64,000 nucleotides of DNA from JABGPL01 sp964387885 (lineage in GTDB: Bacteria; Electryoneota; AABM5-125-24; Hatepunaeales; Hatepunaeaceae), in assembly GCA_964387885.1 (NCBI GenBank), contig CAYLYZ010000016.1, positions 4,651 to 68,650 of the forward strand, given 5' to 3'. Positions 35,035 through 43,116 of this stretch are shown one piece after another. The position numbers and the translations under genes are program-made. The first letter of the stretch is position 1; every line of letters starts with the position of its first letter. Below the pieces are notes generated by a model. The model was given only the letters and a program-made list of their open reading frames with translations. It was not told the origin of the DNA and ran no database searches.

Positions 35035-35684
35035 TGGTTGATGAGTCTATTGACCAATTAATAACTATTGGATTTAATAAGCAGAATCTCATTTTATGTG
35101 AAGGAATAACCGATAAAGACTTTTTTGAAATACTTATTCAAAGAAACTCAGAACTCAATCCTTTTAAGGATCAATTTCAAATTGAGTCGTTTTCTGGTGT
35201 GGAGACATTTACACGAGAATATGTAAAAACCATCCGAGTTACACCAGGATTTAAAAATATCAGAAAAATTCTGATTGTTGCGGATTTTGATGATGGTTTA
35301 AAGAATCGTTTCGATTCGATTAGAAATGCCTTATCAAAAAATAACTTACCCTCACCCGACAAACTTGGAATCTGGTCGGAGGATTCACCTGGTATTCAGA
35401 TATACTTGTTTCCAAATAATAAAGGTACAGGCATGCTTGAAACACTTTGCTGGAATTCAATTGGGGACACTGAACTACAGAAATGTGTATCTAGGTATGA
35501 GGAATGTATTGAGGGTACTGGTGTGAAAATCAAAAATCCGGATAAAATGCGAATGTTTTCATTTATCGCAGCTCATTCAAGGTCATGTAATGTTGGAGTT
35601 GCTGCTAAAGTTAAAATTATTGATGTAACTTCTGAGACATTTTCGGATATTAGAAGAGTTTTACTTGAGATGATTGAAGGTTAG
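35034..35684 (+). CDS. TOPRIM-domain protein (DUF3226/DUF4435-like), PARIS AriB-like
   Basis: A 216-residue protein with a TOPRIM core: NLILCEGITDKDFFEIL carries the catalytic Glu23, and KILIVADFDDG near residues 81-91 carries the DxD-type acidic motif. YLFPNNKGTGMLETLCWNSI matches DUF3226-type TOPRIM proteins. Residues further on (GVKIKNPDKMRMFSFIAAHSR) form a helical C-terminal part. In PARIS the AriB TOPRIM nuclease is released from the ATPase after phage attack and cuts a host tRNA; a nuclease role here is inferred from the fold and the coupled ATPase gene. A DNA nicking role as in OLD is an alternative. Confidence 0.8.
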   Translation: MVDESIDQLITIGFNKQNLILCEGITDKDFFEILIQRNSELNPFKDQFQIESFSGVETFTREYVKTIRVTPGFKNIRKILIVADFDDGLKNRFDSIRNALSKNNLPSPDKLGIWSEDSPGIQIYLFPNNKGTGMLETLCWNSIGDTELQKCVSRYEECIEGTGVKIKNPDKMRMFSFIAAHSRSCNVGVAAKVKIIDVTSETFSDIRRVLLEMIEG

Positions 35685-35702
35685 TGGTTTACAAGTTGAT
35701 TA

Positions 35703-36008
35703 TTAAATCCGACTCGTCCCACACTTCCAACATTCTGTAAATTGACCTTCACTCTCTTCACCGCATTTGGGACAGATCCAGTGCGTGTTGTCTGACTCAG
35801 GTTCGGCGATTGCGACATCAACTAACTTCTTGGCTTCCGGGAATTGCTCATCGAATACCCATAACTCAGCCCAGCATTCGATCGGGGGGACTTCTCCGAC
35901 AACTCCGGCAAGTTTATCGTTCTTAATTATGCAGTCAATTTTATTGCTTTCGAGCATGTGCTTTATCGGATAGAGCATTGCAGCATCGGGATTACTATAA
36001 ACTCTTTT
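35703..36008 (-). CDS. DUF2007 domain plus C-terminal zinc ribbon
   Basis: A 101-residue protein. The N-terminal two thirds is DUF2007 (MKRVYSNPDAAMLYPIKHMLESNKI ... WVFDEQFPEAKKLV), a small signal-transducing-like fold. The end is a zinc ribbon: CPKCGEE and CWKCGTSRI, four Cys. The start at 36008 matches the family N-terminus; an in-frame ATG at 36086 adds 26 residues without resemblance. Function is unknown. It ends 19 bases after the TOPRIM gene, in convergent orientation. Confidence 0.8.
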   Translation of the reverse strand, partial: KRVYSNPDAAMLYPIKHMLESNKIDCIIKNDKLAGVVGEVPPIECWAELWVFDEQFPEAKKLVDVAIAEPESDNTHWICPKCGEESEGQFTECWKCGTSRI

Positions 36009-36227
36009 CATCTCTTTGCCTTTTACAGCTAATTCGTTTATCTTTGCAGGATATCGAAAGGTAATATGAGGAGTGGTGTATTTCAATGGTGAAAGTTTAA
36101 AGATAGTAGAAAGGTACGAAATATTCTTTTAAAGAGAAGTGTTCGCGATCACTGTTTTTCAGGACAAAATTTCGTTTATTTATATTAAAGCCAGCGCACT
36201 AATCGATATTCGATTCTTATATAGATT

Positions 36228-36500
36228 AACTGTGAGCCGGCAAATACTCACAGTAGTTTCGTCAATTAACATGGAGGAAACGATCAATGATACAGATACA
36301 GAAGGGCTCGTCCCCCTCTTAGGGAGCCTACTGTCTACGATACTAATACAGGCTTAGCCGCCCTGTAGGTGTCTTTACGGAGATACCTTAAGGTGGGGAA
36401 TAACCCTGAAATCCTACGATCTCGGAAAAGGGTCGGTTCGATTTGTCTGAGCCGACCCCGAGCTCAAAAACAAGCGCATTTATGCGCTGTTTTTGTTTTT
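36228..36500 (+). ncRNA. candidate structured non-coding RNA ending in a terminator
   Basis: No protein fits here, but consecutive stems can be drawn by eye: ACTGTGAG/CTCACAGT (36228-36255), GGCTC/GAGCC (36304-36328), TACAGG/CCTGTA (36347-36367), GGTGTCT-TTACGG-AGATACC (36368-36387), and CTCGG...GGGTCGG/CCGACCCCGAG (36421-36463), then a strong terminator. Genes on both sides point toward or away from it, so it is a free-standing transcript and not a leader. I compared it with 6S, SRP, RNase P and tmRNA signatures from memory and found none that fits convincingly; a divergent 6S RNA is the most likely known class. The 5' end is uncertain and no clear promoter is seen. Confidence 0.5.
36473..36500 (+). 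terminator. terminator of the candidate ncRNA
   Basis: AGCGCA TTTA TGCGCT followed by GTTTTTGTTTTT. A second hairpin ACGGAAA TATC TTTCCGT follows at about 36524-36541. Confidence 0.85.
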
Positions 36501-36579
36501 GGGATCAGCTGACAAACGGGGAGGACGGAAATATCTTTCCGTTTAGCGAATTAAGTTCTACAAAATTGTCATGAAAAAC

Positions 36580-36706
36580 AAAAAAATGTTTAAAAGGCAG
36601 TTTTTTGTATAATCGAACAAGGGCACGTGCGACGTGCCCCTACATTGTGCGTTATTAATTACTTATATCGGAGGTAGAGGTGGAATATATCCCGAACATT
36701 GGGTGC
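36580..36706. repeat. duplicate of the O-antigen ligase 3' end with its REP
   Basis: The segment from the REP (36621-36643) through ATTACTTATAT and TATCCCGAACATT repeats 36845-36942, where the same bases are the end of the O-antigen ligase gene plus its downstream REP. The duplicated gene end stops abruptly at a TCAGGTG element. Confidence 0.75.
36621..36643. repeat. GTAG-type REP hairpin, ACGTG subtype
   Basis: GGGCACGTGCGACGTGCCCC then TAC; identical to 36857-36879 and 20346-20368. Confidence 0.8.
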
Positions 36707-36772
36707 CCGTCAGGCGTCCCCGCCTGACAGAAAAACAACGACTTAACCATCAGGTGAGGACACCTGACGGGC
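36705..36772. repeat. bipartite TCAGGTG palindromic element, copy 5
   Basis: Arms GCCCGTCAGGCG...CGCCTGACAG (36705-36730) and ATCAGGTGAGGAC...CTGACGGGC (36749-36772) around AAAAACAACGACTTAAC. Its outer ends GCCCGTCA/TGACGGGC pair. The element at 44932-44996 is the same in reverse orientation. Confidence 0.8.
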
Positions 36773-36856
36773 AAATTTTAGAATCTCGGACACACTGAAG
36801 TGGTTTTGTGCGAGCTTAGGATATGAAAAAATGGCAGGTTTCAGACAATCTAACAA

Positions 36857-36879
36857 GGGCACGTGCGACGTGCCCCTAC
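36857..36879. repeat. GTAG-type REP hairpin just after O-antigen ligase
   Basis: GGGCACGTGCGACGTGCCCC then TAC, 12 bases past the ligase stop codon. Confidence 0.8.
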
Positions 36880-36890
36880 ATTATGCGTTA

Positions 36891-38102
36891 TCAATTACTT
36901 ATATTGGATAGGGAGGTGGAATTTATCCCGAACATTATTCCAGCTGAAAACCAGAAGAGGTTGGCTACTTCAGCATCAGCAAGGTAATTCTGGAAAAGAC
37001 CAGCAACAAGAACAGATCCGACTACAGCCATGCCTGAGATAAGAAGCCATCTTGTCTGGTGATCTTTGGGAGTATTAAGGATAAGTTTTGTGCCCTTGAT
37101 AAAGAATATGATCCACACCCCGATAAAACATAGCATAGTTAGAATACCACCATCCACTGCAATGGTAATCATGTCGTTATGCGGATGAGAATGATTGTCG
37201 TAATATCCCGGGACTTTATACTCTTCGAATAAATGAAGGAAGTTGCTCTGCCCTACTCCCAGCAATGGGTGATCCTGTATCATGGCTGCGGAAGTCTGCC
37301 ATAAACGCAGCCTTGTTGTTTCGGCCTCATCTCCTCCCTTAAAAGTCTTCATAAACCGATCTGACATTCCCGGCATAACTACAAGCATACCGATCAATCC
37401 AACAACTGCAAAAATAATTAGAATTATTTTCATCTTCCGAGTTGCAACAAGGAAAAATACCAGAAACGCTGCTCCCAGACCTAGAATTGCGCTGCGTGCA
37501 TAGCTTGCTACTAATCCGATTCCGCTGACTATTGTCATTATAACTAAATACATCTGGTACTTTCTCAGTTTTGAGAAGAGCAGACAGGTTATTGCGGTAA
37601 CAAAGATAATCAACGCTACTCCACCATAGGTGAGGTGGTGTGAAAACAACCCAAGTGCCATGTACCCACCGCTTACTGGCTCAAGTTCCTTTGCACGGAT
37701 GATATCGTATCCAGTGATAAATTGTACAATGGCATAAGCAGCCATAACAGATCCAACGATAACCTGAATCAACATCGAGCGAGTTATAACATTCAGGCTG
37801 CCCGATAGTCCAAGAGCTACAAAATAGGCTGAGACAACCCACTTATCCTCGAAAAATCCTGCGACATTTACAGGATAATTCGATGTTATTGTTGCCGTCA
37901 AGTACATTCCGAGATAGATCAGAAGAGGTATTGTGATCCCGCCTGTAATAATTTTCCTTACACTTGAATCCACAATCAGTTTTCTAATCACCAATAATAA
38001 ACCAAATCCAAGGCCGAGATTCGCCGGAGCAAGTCCTATTGGCAGTGCGGCTGCTGTGAATATTAAAGTTCCGGCTTCGATCTTTTCCCAGTTTAGTCTC
38101 AT
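36891..38102 (-). CDS. O-antigen ligase/polymerase family membrane protein (WaaL/Wzy type)
   Basis: A 403-residue protein with about ten to twelve membrane helices. The large periplasmic loop has LWQTSAAMIQDHPLLGVGQSNFLHLFEEYK and NHSHPHNDMITIAVDGGI; the conserved H of SHPHND and the preceding GVGxxNF segment are hallmarks of the O-antigen ligase domain. It joins O-antigen or a capsule-like glycan to a lipid or polymerises repeat units. It overlaps the preceding glycosyltransferase gene by four bases, so both belong to one lipopolysaccharide or glycan operon. Its 3' end is duplicated at 36580-36706. Confidence 0.9.
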   Translation of the reverse strand: MRLNWEKIEAGTLIFTAAALPIGLAPANLGLGFGLLLVIRKLIVDSSVRKIITGGITIPLLIYLGMYLTATITSNYPVNVAGFFEDKWVVSAYFVALGLSGSLNVITRSMLIQVIVGSVMAAYAIVQFITGYDIIRAKELEPVSGGYMALGLFSHHLTYGGVALIIFVTAITCLLFSKLRKYQMYLVIMTIVSGIGLVASYARSAILGLGAAFLVFFLVATRKMKIILIIFAVVGLIGMLVVMPGMSDRFMKTFKGGDEAETTRLRLWQTSAAMIQDHPLLGVGQSNFLHLFEEYKVPGYYDNHSHPHNDMITIAVDGGILTMLCFIGVWIIFFIKGTKLILNTPKDHQTRWLLISGMAVVGSVLVAGLFQNYLADAEVANLFWFSAGIMFGINSTSLSNISN

Positions 38103-39196
38103 GCCAGGAGGTCTCCCTCGGAGTTGATCTTTGAATACAAATCTAATGAAGCCCCTAAAACTTCAGAAACTTCCAATGATGCTACGTCTTCCCCTTTCTC
38201 AGCCAAAACAGCCGCAAATTGTACGCTGAGAGGATAAAAACGGTCATAAACATCGTGATCCCCATTGTATAAGACGGAAACCGGAATCTTTCGCGCAATT
38301 GCAGCATGGACTATACCGGTATCGGGACTTATTAGCATTTCTGTCCTTGCAATAACCGCGACAGCATCCATGAAAGACTTTGTTTCGATCTTTTCGGCAT
38401 AATCAAACTTTCCAGCAAGCTCGTCACATTGCTCTCTCTCCTGCGGAGCACTGAGTATTATGATCGAAATCCCCGGTTTGGCATCTTTTATCCGGGTTAT
38501 CAACTCTGACCATTTAGGCGATGTCCAGAGACGACGAGGATTTGAGGCTGAAAGGTTAATGGAAATCAACGGACTGTTCCCTGCTAATCCGGAGATACTC
38601 TCCCCTGCCATTCTCTCAGACTCGGAATCTTTACCAATATAGATATCGGTATTGGCTTCCTCTGGATTACGCTTGAGTGGTGAGATCAGCTTCAGAATGG
38701 TGTGCACCCTGTGGTCTTTTTGGTCGTTATGTTTAACAGGATGTGTGAGTTGAGCGTTGTGACCGGGATGTTCAAGTCCAATCTTTATCGGGGCACCTGA
38801 GAGCACCATTAACATGCTTTCAGTAAAGGCTGGGTGAGGTTTTGGTAGAAAAACGATCTCCGGTCTAAATCTTACGATTTCAATAATTGAAACAAACCAG
38901 CCGGGGAGTTTTTTATATAAGAATACCCGATCAACTATCGGATCAACTGAGGCAACATCCAGGCTGGGTTTCGTAACGACTACGCCAATTTCTGTTTCAG
39001 GAAAATTACTGCGGATTTCACGGATCAGAGGGGTCACCATCAGGTAATCACCACGCAGTACCGGTGCAAGGATCATTACTTTTTTAGGTGCAGAGTGGAT
39101 TTCTGGCGAATCTCCCATCTTTCCCGATGAGATCTTCGCCAGGAATTTAAATAGGATTCCCCGCCAATAGGGTCGCGAGAAGAATTTGTCAGCCAT
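38099..39196 (-). CDS. glycosyltransferase family 9 (heptosyltransferase-like)
   Basis: A 365-residue GT-B enzyme of the ADP-heptose:LPS heptosyltransferase family. VMILAPVLRGDYLMVTPLIREIRSNFP is the N-terminal acceptor-side strand and loop, ISINLSASNPRRLWTSPKWSELITR the start of the donor domain, and LISPDTGIVHAAIARKIPVSVLYNG the conserved donor-binding site with DTGxxH. It probably transfers heptose or a related sugar during core oligosaccharide assembly on the cytoplasmic face. It overlaps the O-antigen ligase gene by four bases (ATGA). A REP sits 25 bases before its start, at the end of glnS. Confidence 0.9.
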   Translation of the reverse strand: MADKFFSRPYWRGILFKFLAKISSGKMGDSPEIHSAPKKVMILAPVLRGDYLMVTPLIREIRSNFPETEIGVVVTKPSLDVASVDPIVDRVFLYKKLPGWFVSIIEIVRFRPEIVFLPKPHPAFTESMLMVLSGAPIKIGLEHPGHNAQLTHPVKHNDQKDHRVHTILKLISPLKRNPEEANTDIYIGKDSESERMAGESISGLAGNSPLISINLSASNPRRLWTSPKWSELITRIKDAKPGISIIILSAPQEREQCDELAGKFDYAEKIETKSFMDAVAVIARTEMLISPDTGIVHAAIARKIPVSVLYNGDHDVYDRFYPLSVQFAAVLAEKGEDVASLEVSEVLGASLDLYSKINSEGDLLA

Positions 39197-39220
39197 GTCT
39201 CACTCTTGTTGCGGGAGGTA

Positions 39221-39245
39221 AGGGCGAATGATTATTCACCCCTAC
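39221..39245. repeat. GTAG-type REP that supplies the glnS stop codon
   Basis: AGGGCGAATGATTATTCACC then CCTAC. On the minus strand the GTAG head follows Lys codons of glnS, and its TAG is the glnS stop (39242-39244). Confidence 0.75.
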
Positions 39246-40939
39246 TTTTTTGCCTGCTTCTGAATTCTCGCCCATGTGTCTCTGAGGGTTGTTGTCCTGT
39301 TAAAGACAAGATGATCCGGAGATGAATCAAACTCATCGATGCAGAAATAGCCCTGCCGTTCAAACTGGCAATTATACCCTGGTGCTTCGTCTTTCAGGCT
39401 CGGTTCGAGTTTAGCTTCTGTAATGACTTCGAGCGAATCCGGATTTATGTTTGTTTTCCAGTCAACTCCTTCCTCGACCGCTTCGGGATTTTCTGCGGTG
39501 AAGAGATGGCTGAAAAGTCTGACTTCAGCATTCACAGCATGTGCTGCTGAAACCCAGTGCAACGTTGCTTTCACTTTCCTGCCATCGGGTGAATTTCCAC
39601 CACGGGATGCAGGATCATAAGTGCAATGCAGCTCGGTGATTTCTCCAGTGTTTTCGTCTTTAACAAAATCAACACATTTGATGAAATATCCATAGCGAAG
39701 CCTCACTTCCCTGCCCGGTCCAAGGCGGAAGAATTTCTTTGGCGGATCCTCCATGAAATCCGCTCGTTCTATGTAGAGCTCCTTTGAGAAAGGCACTTTG
39801 CGCGTTCCTGCTGATTCGTCTTCAGGATTGTTGATAGCATCCATTTCTTCAACGAGATCATCCGGGTAGTTATCGATAATCACCTTGAGCGGGTTAAGAA
39901 CTGCCATTCTACGAGGAGCTGTTTTATTAAGGTTCTCGCGGACGCTGTGCTCAAGCAGTGCAAAATCGACGGTGCTGTTATGTTTGGCAACGCCTGTCAG
40001 ATCGAGGAAATTCCGAATAGATTTGGGAGTATAACCTCGTCTGCGCATTCCGGAAATCGTCGGCATACGTGGATCATCCCAATCGCTAACATGGCCTTCA
40101 TCAACCAATTGGGTCAATTTCCGTTTTGAAACAACGGTATAGTTAATACTCATTCTTCCAAATTCGATTTGCTGCGGGTGAAAAATCTCGAGCTCATCAA
40201 TGTACCAGTCATATAGAGGACGATGATCTTCAAACTCAATAGTGCATATAGAATGGGTAATACCTTCAATAGAATCTGACTGACCATGTGTAAAATCGTA
40301 GGTTGGATAGATACACCATTTGTCCCCAGTCCTATGATGCGAAGCACGCAATATCCTGTACATAACCGGATCGCGCATATTCATGTTACCAGAAAACATG
40401 TCAATTTTGGCTCTCAGTACCCTCGTTCCATCCGGAAATTCACCGGCTTTCATGCGTTCAAAGAGATCGAGATTTTCTACAACTGAGCGGTTTCGATATG
40501 GGCTGTTAGTCCCGGATTCAGTCAGGGTTCCTCTTGTTTCCCTCATCTCATCTGGACTTAAATCACAGACAAAAGCACTGCCCTTATTGATAAGTTTTAC
40601 AGCATATTCGTAGAGTTGATCAAAATAATCCGAAGCGAAAAATAGCCTGTCCTGCCAATCAAATCCGAGCCACTTTATATCTTCGATAATTTTCTCAACA
40701 TAAAGCGTTTCTTCTTTAAGTGGATTTGTGTCGTCAAACCGAAGGTTGTAAAGCCCATTGAACTCCTCAGCCAGACCGTAGCTCAGGCATATTGCCTTGG
40801 CGTGACCAATATGCAGATAGCCGTTAGGTTCCGGTGGAAAACGGGTGTGGACTCGACCTTCGTTTTTGTTGTTCTCTCTATCCGCAATTATGATATTCCG
40901 GATAAAGTTTGATGGTGTTGTGTTTTCTGTCTCTTTCAT
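39242..40939 (-). CDS. glnS: glutamine--tRNA ligase
   Basis: A 565-residue class I synthetase. The HIGH motif is in FPPEPNGYLHIGHAKAICLSYGLA, the KMSKS equivalent is VVSKRKLTQLV, and the C-terminal two beta-barrel anticodon-binding domain is complete. DDTNPLKEETLYVEKI and YPTYDFTHGQSDSIEGITHSICT are specific for GlnRS rather than GluRS. Its presence means this organism can charge tRNA-Gln directly. Length is normal. A REP hairpin abuts the 3' end and provides the stop codon. No operon partner is close upstream. Confidence 0.97.
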   Translation of the reverse strand: MKETENTTPSNFIRNIIIADRENNKNEGRVHTRFPPEPNGYLHIGHAKAICLSYGLAEEFNGLYNLRFDDTNPLKEETLYVEKIIEDIKWLGFDWQDRLFFASDYFDQLYEYAVKLINKGSAFVCDLSPDEMRETRGTLTESGTNSPYRNRSVVENLDLFERMKAGEFPDGTRVLRAKIDMFSGNMNMRDPVMYRILRASHHRTGDKWCIYPTYDFTHGQSDSIEGITHSICTIEFEDHRPLYDWYIDELEIFHPQQIEFGRMSINYTVVSKRKLTQLVDEGHVSDWDDPRMPTISGMRRRGYTPKSIRNFLDLTGVAKHNSTVDFALLEHSVRENLNKTAPRRMAVLNPLKVIIDNYPDDLVEEMDAINNPEDESAGTRKVPFSKELYIERADFMEDPPKKFFRLGPGREVRLRYGYFIKCVDFVKDENTGEITELHCTYDPASRGGNSPDGRKVKATLHWVSAAHAVNAEVRLFSHLFTAENPEAVEEGVDWKTNINPDSLEVITEAKLEPSLKDEAPGYNCQFERQGYFCIDEFDSSPDHLVFNRTTTLRDTWARIQKQAKK

Positions 40940-41394
40940 TTTTCGCTTTTCCGTTTATGTTTTGTCTGTATTTCTACAGAATTGTCTTTACTTAATTAGG
41001 TTTTAGTGTATTAATCAAAATGCTTGCATTTAAGCACTGTAACAGTACTTAAAAGTATTTTCATCCCCAAAAACCACCTAACCGTCATTCCGGCGAACGC
41101 CGGAATCCAGAGGAACAACCTAAGCTTAAAGTTCTGTATACTCCGTTCAGTTACCTTTAAGCATAAATAATAAAATAAGATAAGATAAGCTCGCAAAAGG
41201 ATACATTCATCTGTTTGGAACTTCTCTGGATTCTGGCGTTCGCCAGAATGACGTCGTGATCGAAGCATCTACACACCCATGAATTTCTTCTTGTTGCATT
41301 GGACAGGAGCAAACTATTTCCCTGAAATCGGTAAATATCCTTACACCTGAGCACCAACTCTCACATTTCAAATCATTCGTTTATTCAACAAATC
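40940..41394. other. intergenic region with palindromic repeats
   Basis: 455 bases with no gene. It has the palindrome ATTCCGGCGAACGCCGGAAT (41086-41105), a related one ATTCTGGCGTTCGCCAGAAT (41230-41249), and the 3'-flank repeat of the next gene (41290-41394). Similar ATTCC-type palindromes occur at 15490 and 44878. Confidence 0.65.
41290..41394 (-). repeat. 3'-flank repeat shared by two T9SS-cargo genes, copy 2
   Basis: Read on the minus strand from the stop: AGGATTTGTTGAATAA, TGAGAGTTGGTGCTCA, AAGGATATTTACCGATTTCA. These match the blocks after the gene ending at 27581. Confidence 0.75.
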
Positions 41395-42840
41395 CTACCT
41401 AATTAACATCACACTCTTTGAGCTTATTTCCTTTTGTGCCTCAAGCTTGATCAAATACTGTCCTGAAGGGACATCTCCTGCATCCCAAATAAACTGGTGT
41501 TTCCCCGCATGTTTGTACATGTGTTCAAACAGATCAAGTTTCCTTCCCATCAAATCATACACTCCAAGTTTGATACTCATTCTTTTGGGAAGTGTATAGT
41601 TGATTGTGGTTGATGAATTGAAAGGATTTGGATAAATATCATGCAATAGAATCTCACCTGGATAATAAACCTCCGGAGGCTCGTTTATCCCATTCAACAC
41701 CGGATCTGGTCCTGTTTTTACTATCCAGAAGTTATTTACAATTTCACCACAAAATGCATAACTATCATTTTCAATGGTAAATCCAGCAATGCAGCTTTCT
41801 TCCGCTGCAATGCCTAGAAACAACTCCCAAAGCATGTTCCCAGCGGAATCTGTTCTTACTATAAAAAAATCATCTCCAAATTGATGAGATCTATCAGGTG
41901 ATCCACCTTCACCGACAGCAATAAATCCATGGTCATTTGTTTCAAATACTGAATAACATACGTTGCTCCTAATATATCCAAATTGACTTTCCCATTCCAT
42001 TTCACCCAGAGAGTCTGTTTTAACCACCCAATAATTACCTTCAAAATTATCAATAAGCGTTTTACCACCAAGAAAATACCCGCCATCTTCGGTTTGAATC
42101 AGCGTTTCTCCCCTGTCAGTGGCCACTGTCCCATAAGTCTCCTGCCACTCGATCTCACCACGTTCATCCGTTTTGACAAGATAAAAATCATGCATCCCAG
42201 CACCTAAGGAGGAAGTCCTGCCGGTTGCTGCATATCCACCATCCCTCGTCATAACAACGGATTTCAAGTTTGAGCTACCACCATATCCACGAATCCATTG
42301 AAGTTCACCGTTTTTATCAAGTTTCAAGAGGCGTCCGGAACCACCTTCAACCTCTCCTCCCCCCAAACCGCAAACTATACATCCTGAATCCGGTGTTGCA
42401 GCAACATCATATAACTCTCTGGTAACACTCGGGAATACAACTGACCAGAGCGAGTCTCCATTTTCTGTTACCCTCATTACCCAGCCATTATACGTACCAT
42501 GATCTCCATATGAATTGGTCTCACCCACAAATACTATACTGCTATCAGTCATTTCAGATATGCCATAAATCTGATCTCGCAATCTTCTCTCCTGTATTTC
42601 ACGTCCATACAAACGCTCCCAGACTTTTTCCCCATCGGAATCAATCCGCATCACTAGCGCCTGGGAAGTGCCCCTAATTGTACTATATCCAGCAAGAAGT
42701 ATTTCATATTCATTTGTAATGCAGGCTGCCCGGCACTCGTCGTTCTGCCACCTGTAATCATATATGCCTGACCAGAGAGAATCGGGCTGGGCATATATAA
42801 GCTTTGACAGAATCAGGAATATGAATATGGCTCTTTTCAA
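41395..42840 (-). CDS. secreted beta-propeller protein with T9SS-type tail
   Basis: A 481-residue exported protein. After the signal peptide (MKRAIFIFLILSKLIYA) come about seven repeats of the pattern 'D-GGY-A-G-T...D-YLVKTDE-GE--WE--YG' (for example TRDGGYAATGRTSS and TEDGGYFLGGKT), a bacterial propeller type often seen with T9SS tails. The C-terminus is a Por sorting domain: IYPNPFNSSTTINYTLP ... GQYLIKLEAQ ... KSVMLIR. No enzymatic residues are recognisable. Its immediate 3' flank is shared with the gene at 25497-27581. Confidence 0.82.
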   Translation of the reverse strand: MKRAIFIFLILSKLIYAQPDSLWSGIYDYRWQNDECRAACITNEYEILLAGYSTIRGTSQALVMRIDSDGEKVWERLYGREIQERRLRDQIYGISEMTDSSIVFVGETNSYGDHGTYNGWVMRVTENGDSLWSVVFPSVTRELYDVAATPDSGCIVCGLGGGEVEGGSGRLLKLDKNGELQWIRGYGGSSNLKSVVMTRDGGYAATGRTSSLGAGMHDFYLVKTDERGEIEWQETYGTVATDRGETLIQTEDGGYFLGGKTLIDNFEGNYWVVKTDSLGEMEWESQFGYIRSNVCYSVFETNDHGFIAVGEGGSPDRSHQFGDDFFIVRTDSAGNMLWELFLGIAAEESCIAGFTIENDSYAFCGEIVNNFWIVKTGPDPVLNGINEPPEVYYPGEILLHDIYPNPFNSSTTINYTLPKRMSIKLGVYDLMGRKLDLFEHMYKHAGKHQFIWDAGDVPSGQYLIKLEAQKEISSKSVMLIR

Positions 42841-43033
42841 TATAAAACTCGAATTGTGCTCATTTTCTTTTGAAAGTTTTTTCGGTTGCTATTTGTCTGG
42901 ATTCTGTTCTCTGCGATTCACAGCGGAAACGATTACCCGGTTGCCAGTGTGTCCGAGAATAACACAAAGCAAGAATTTCATTCTTGCTCCTCATTCACGT
43001 GAAACGGGAATCCGGAATTTTCAACAGCTTACT

Positions 43034-43062
43034 GGATTCCCAATCAAGTTGGGAATGAGGAG
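43034..43062. repeat. GGATTCCCAA palindrome, copy 1
   Basis: ATTCCCAA TCAAG TTGGGAAT then GAGGAG; the same element is at 47295-47323 (TCGAG loop). Confidence 0.65.
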
Positions 43063-43116
43063 AGATTGAGACATTCTGCATTCTCAGACACACTGGTGCG
43101 CGGGAATGACAGATAC

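Noticed and set aside
36228..36500. tmRNA, RNase P RNA or SRP RNA
   Set aside because: The diagnostic strings of each (tmRNA ends, GAGGAAAGTC core, GGAAGGAAGCAGC loop) are absent. A short open frame through the region has no ribosome-site or family support.
36621..36879. CRISPR-like array from two identical GGGCACGTGCGACGTGCCCC repeats
   Set aside because: Only two copies 236 bases apart, each part of a longer duplicated segment and of a dispersed REP family; no cas genes.
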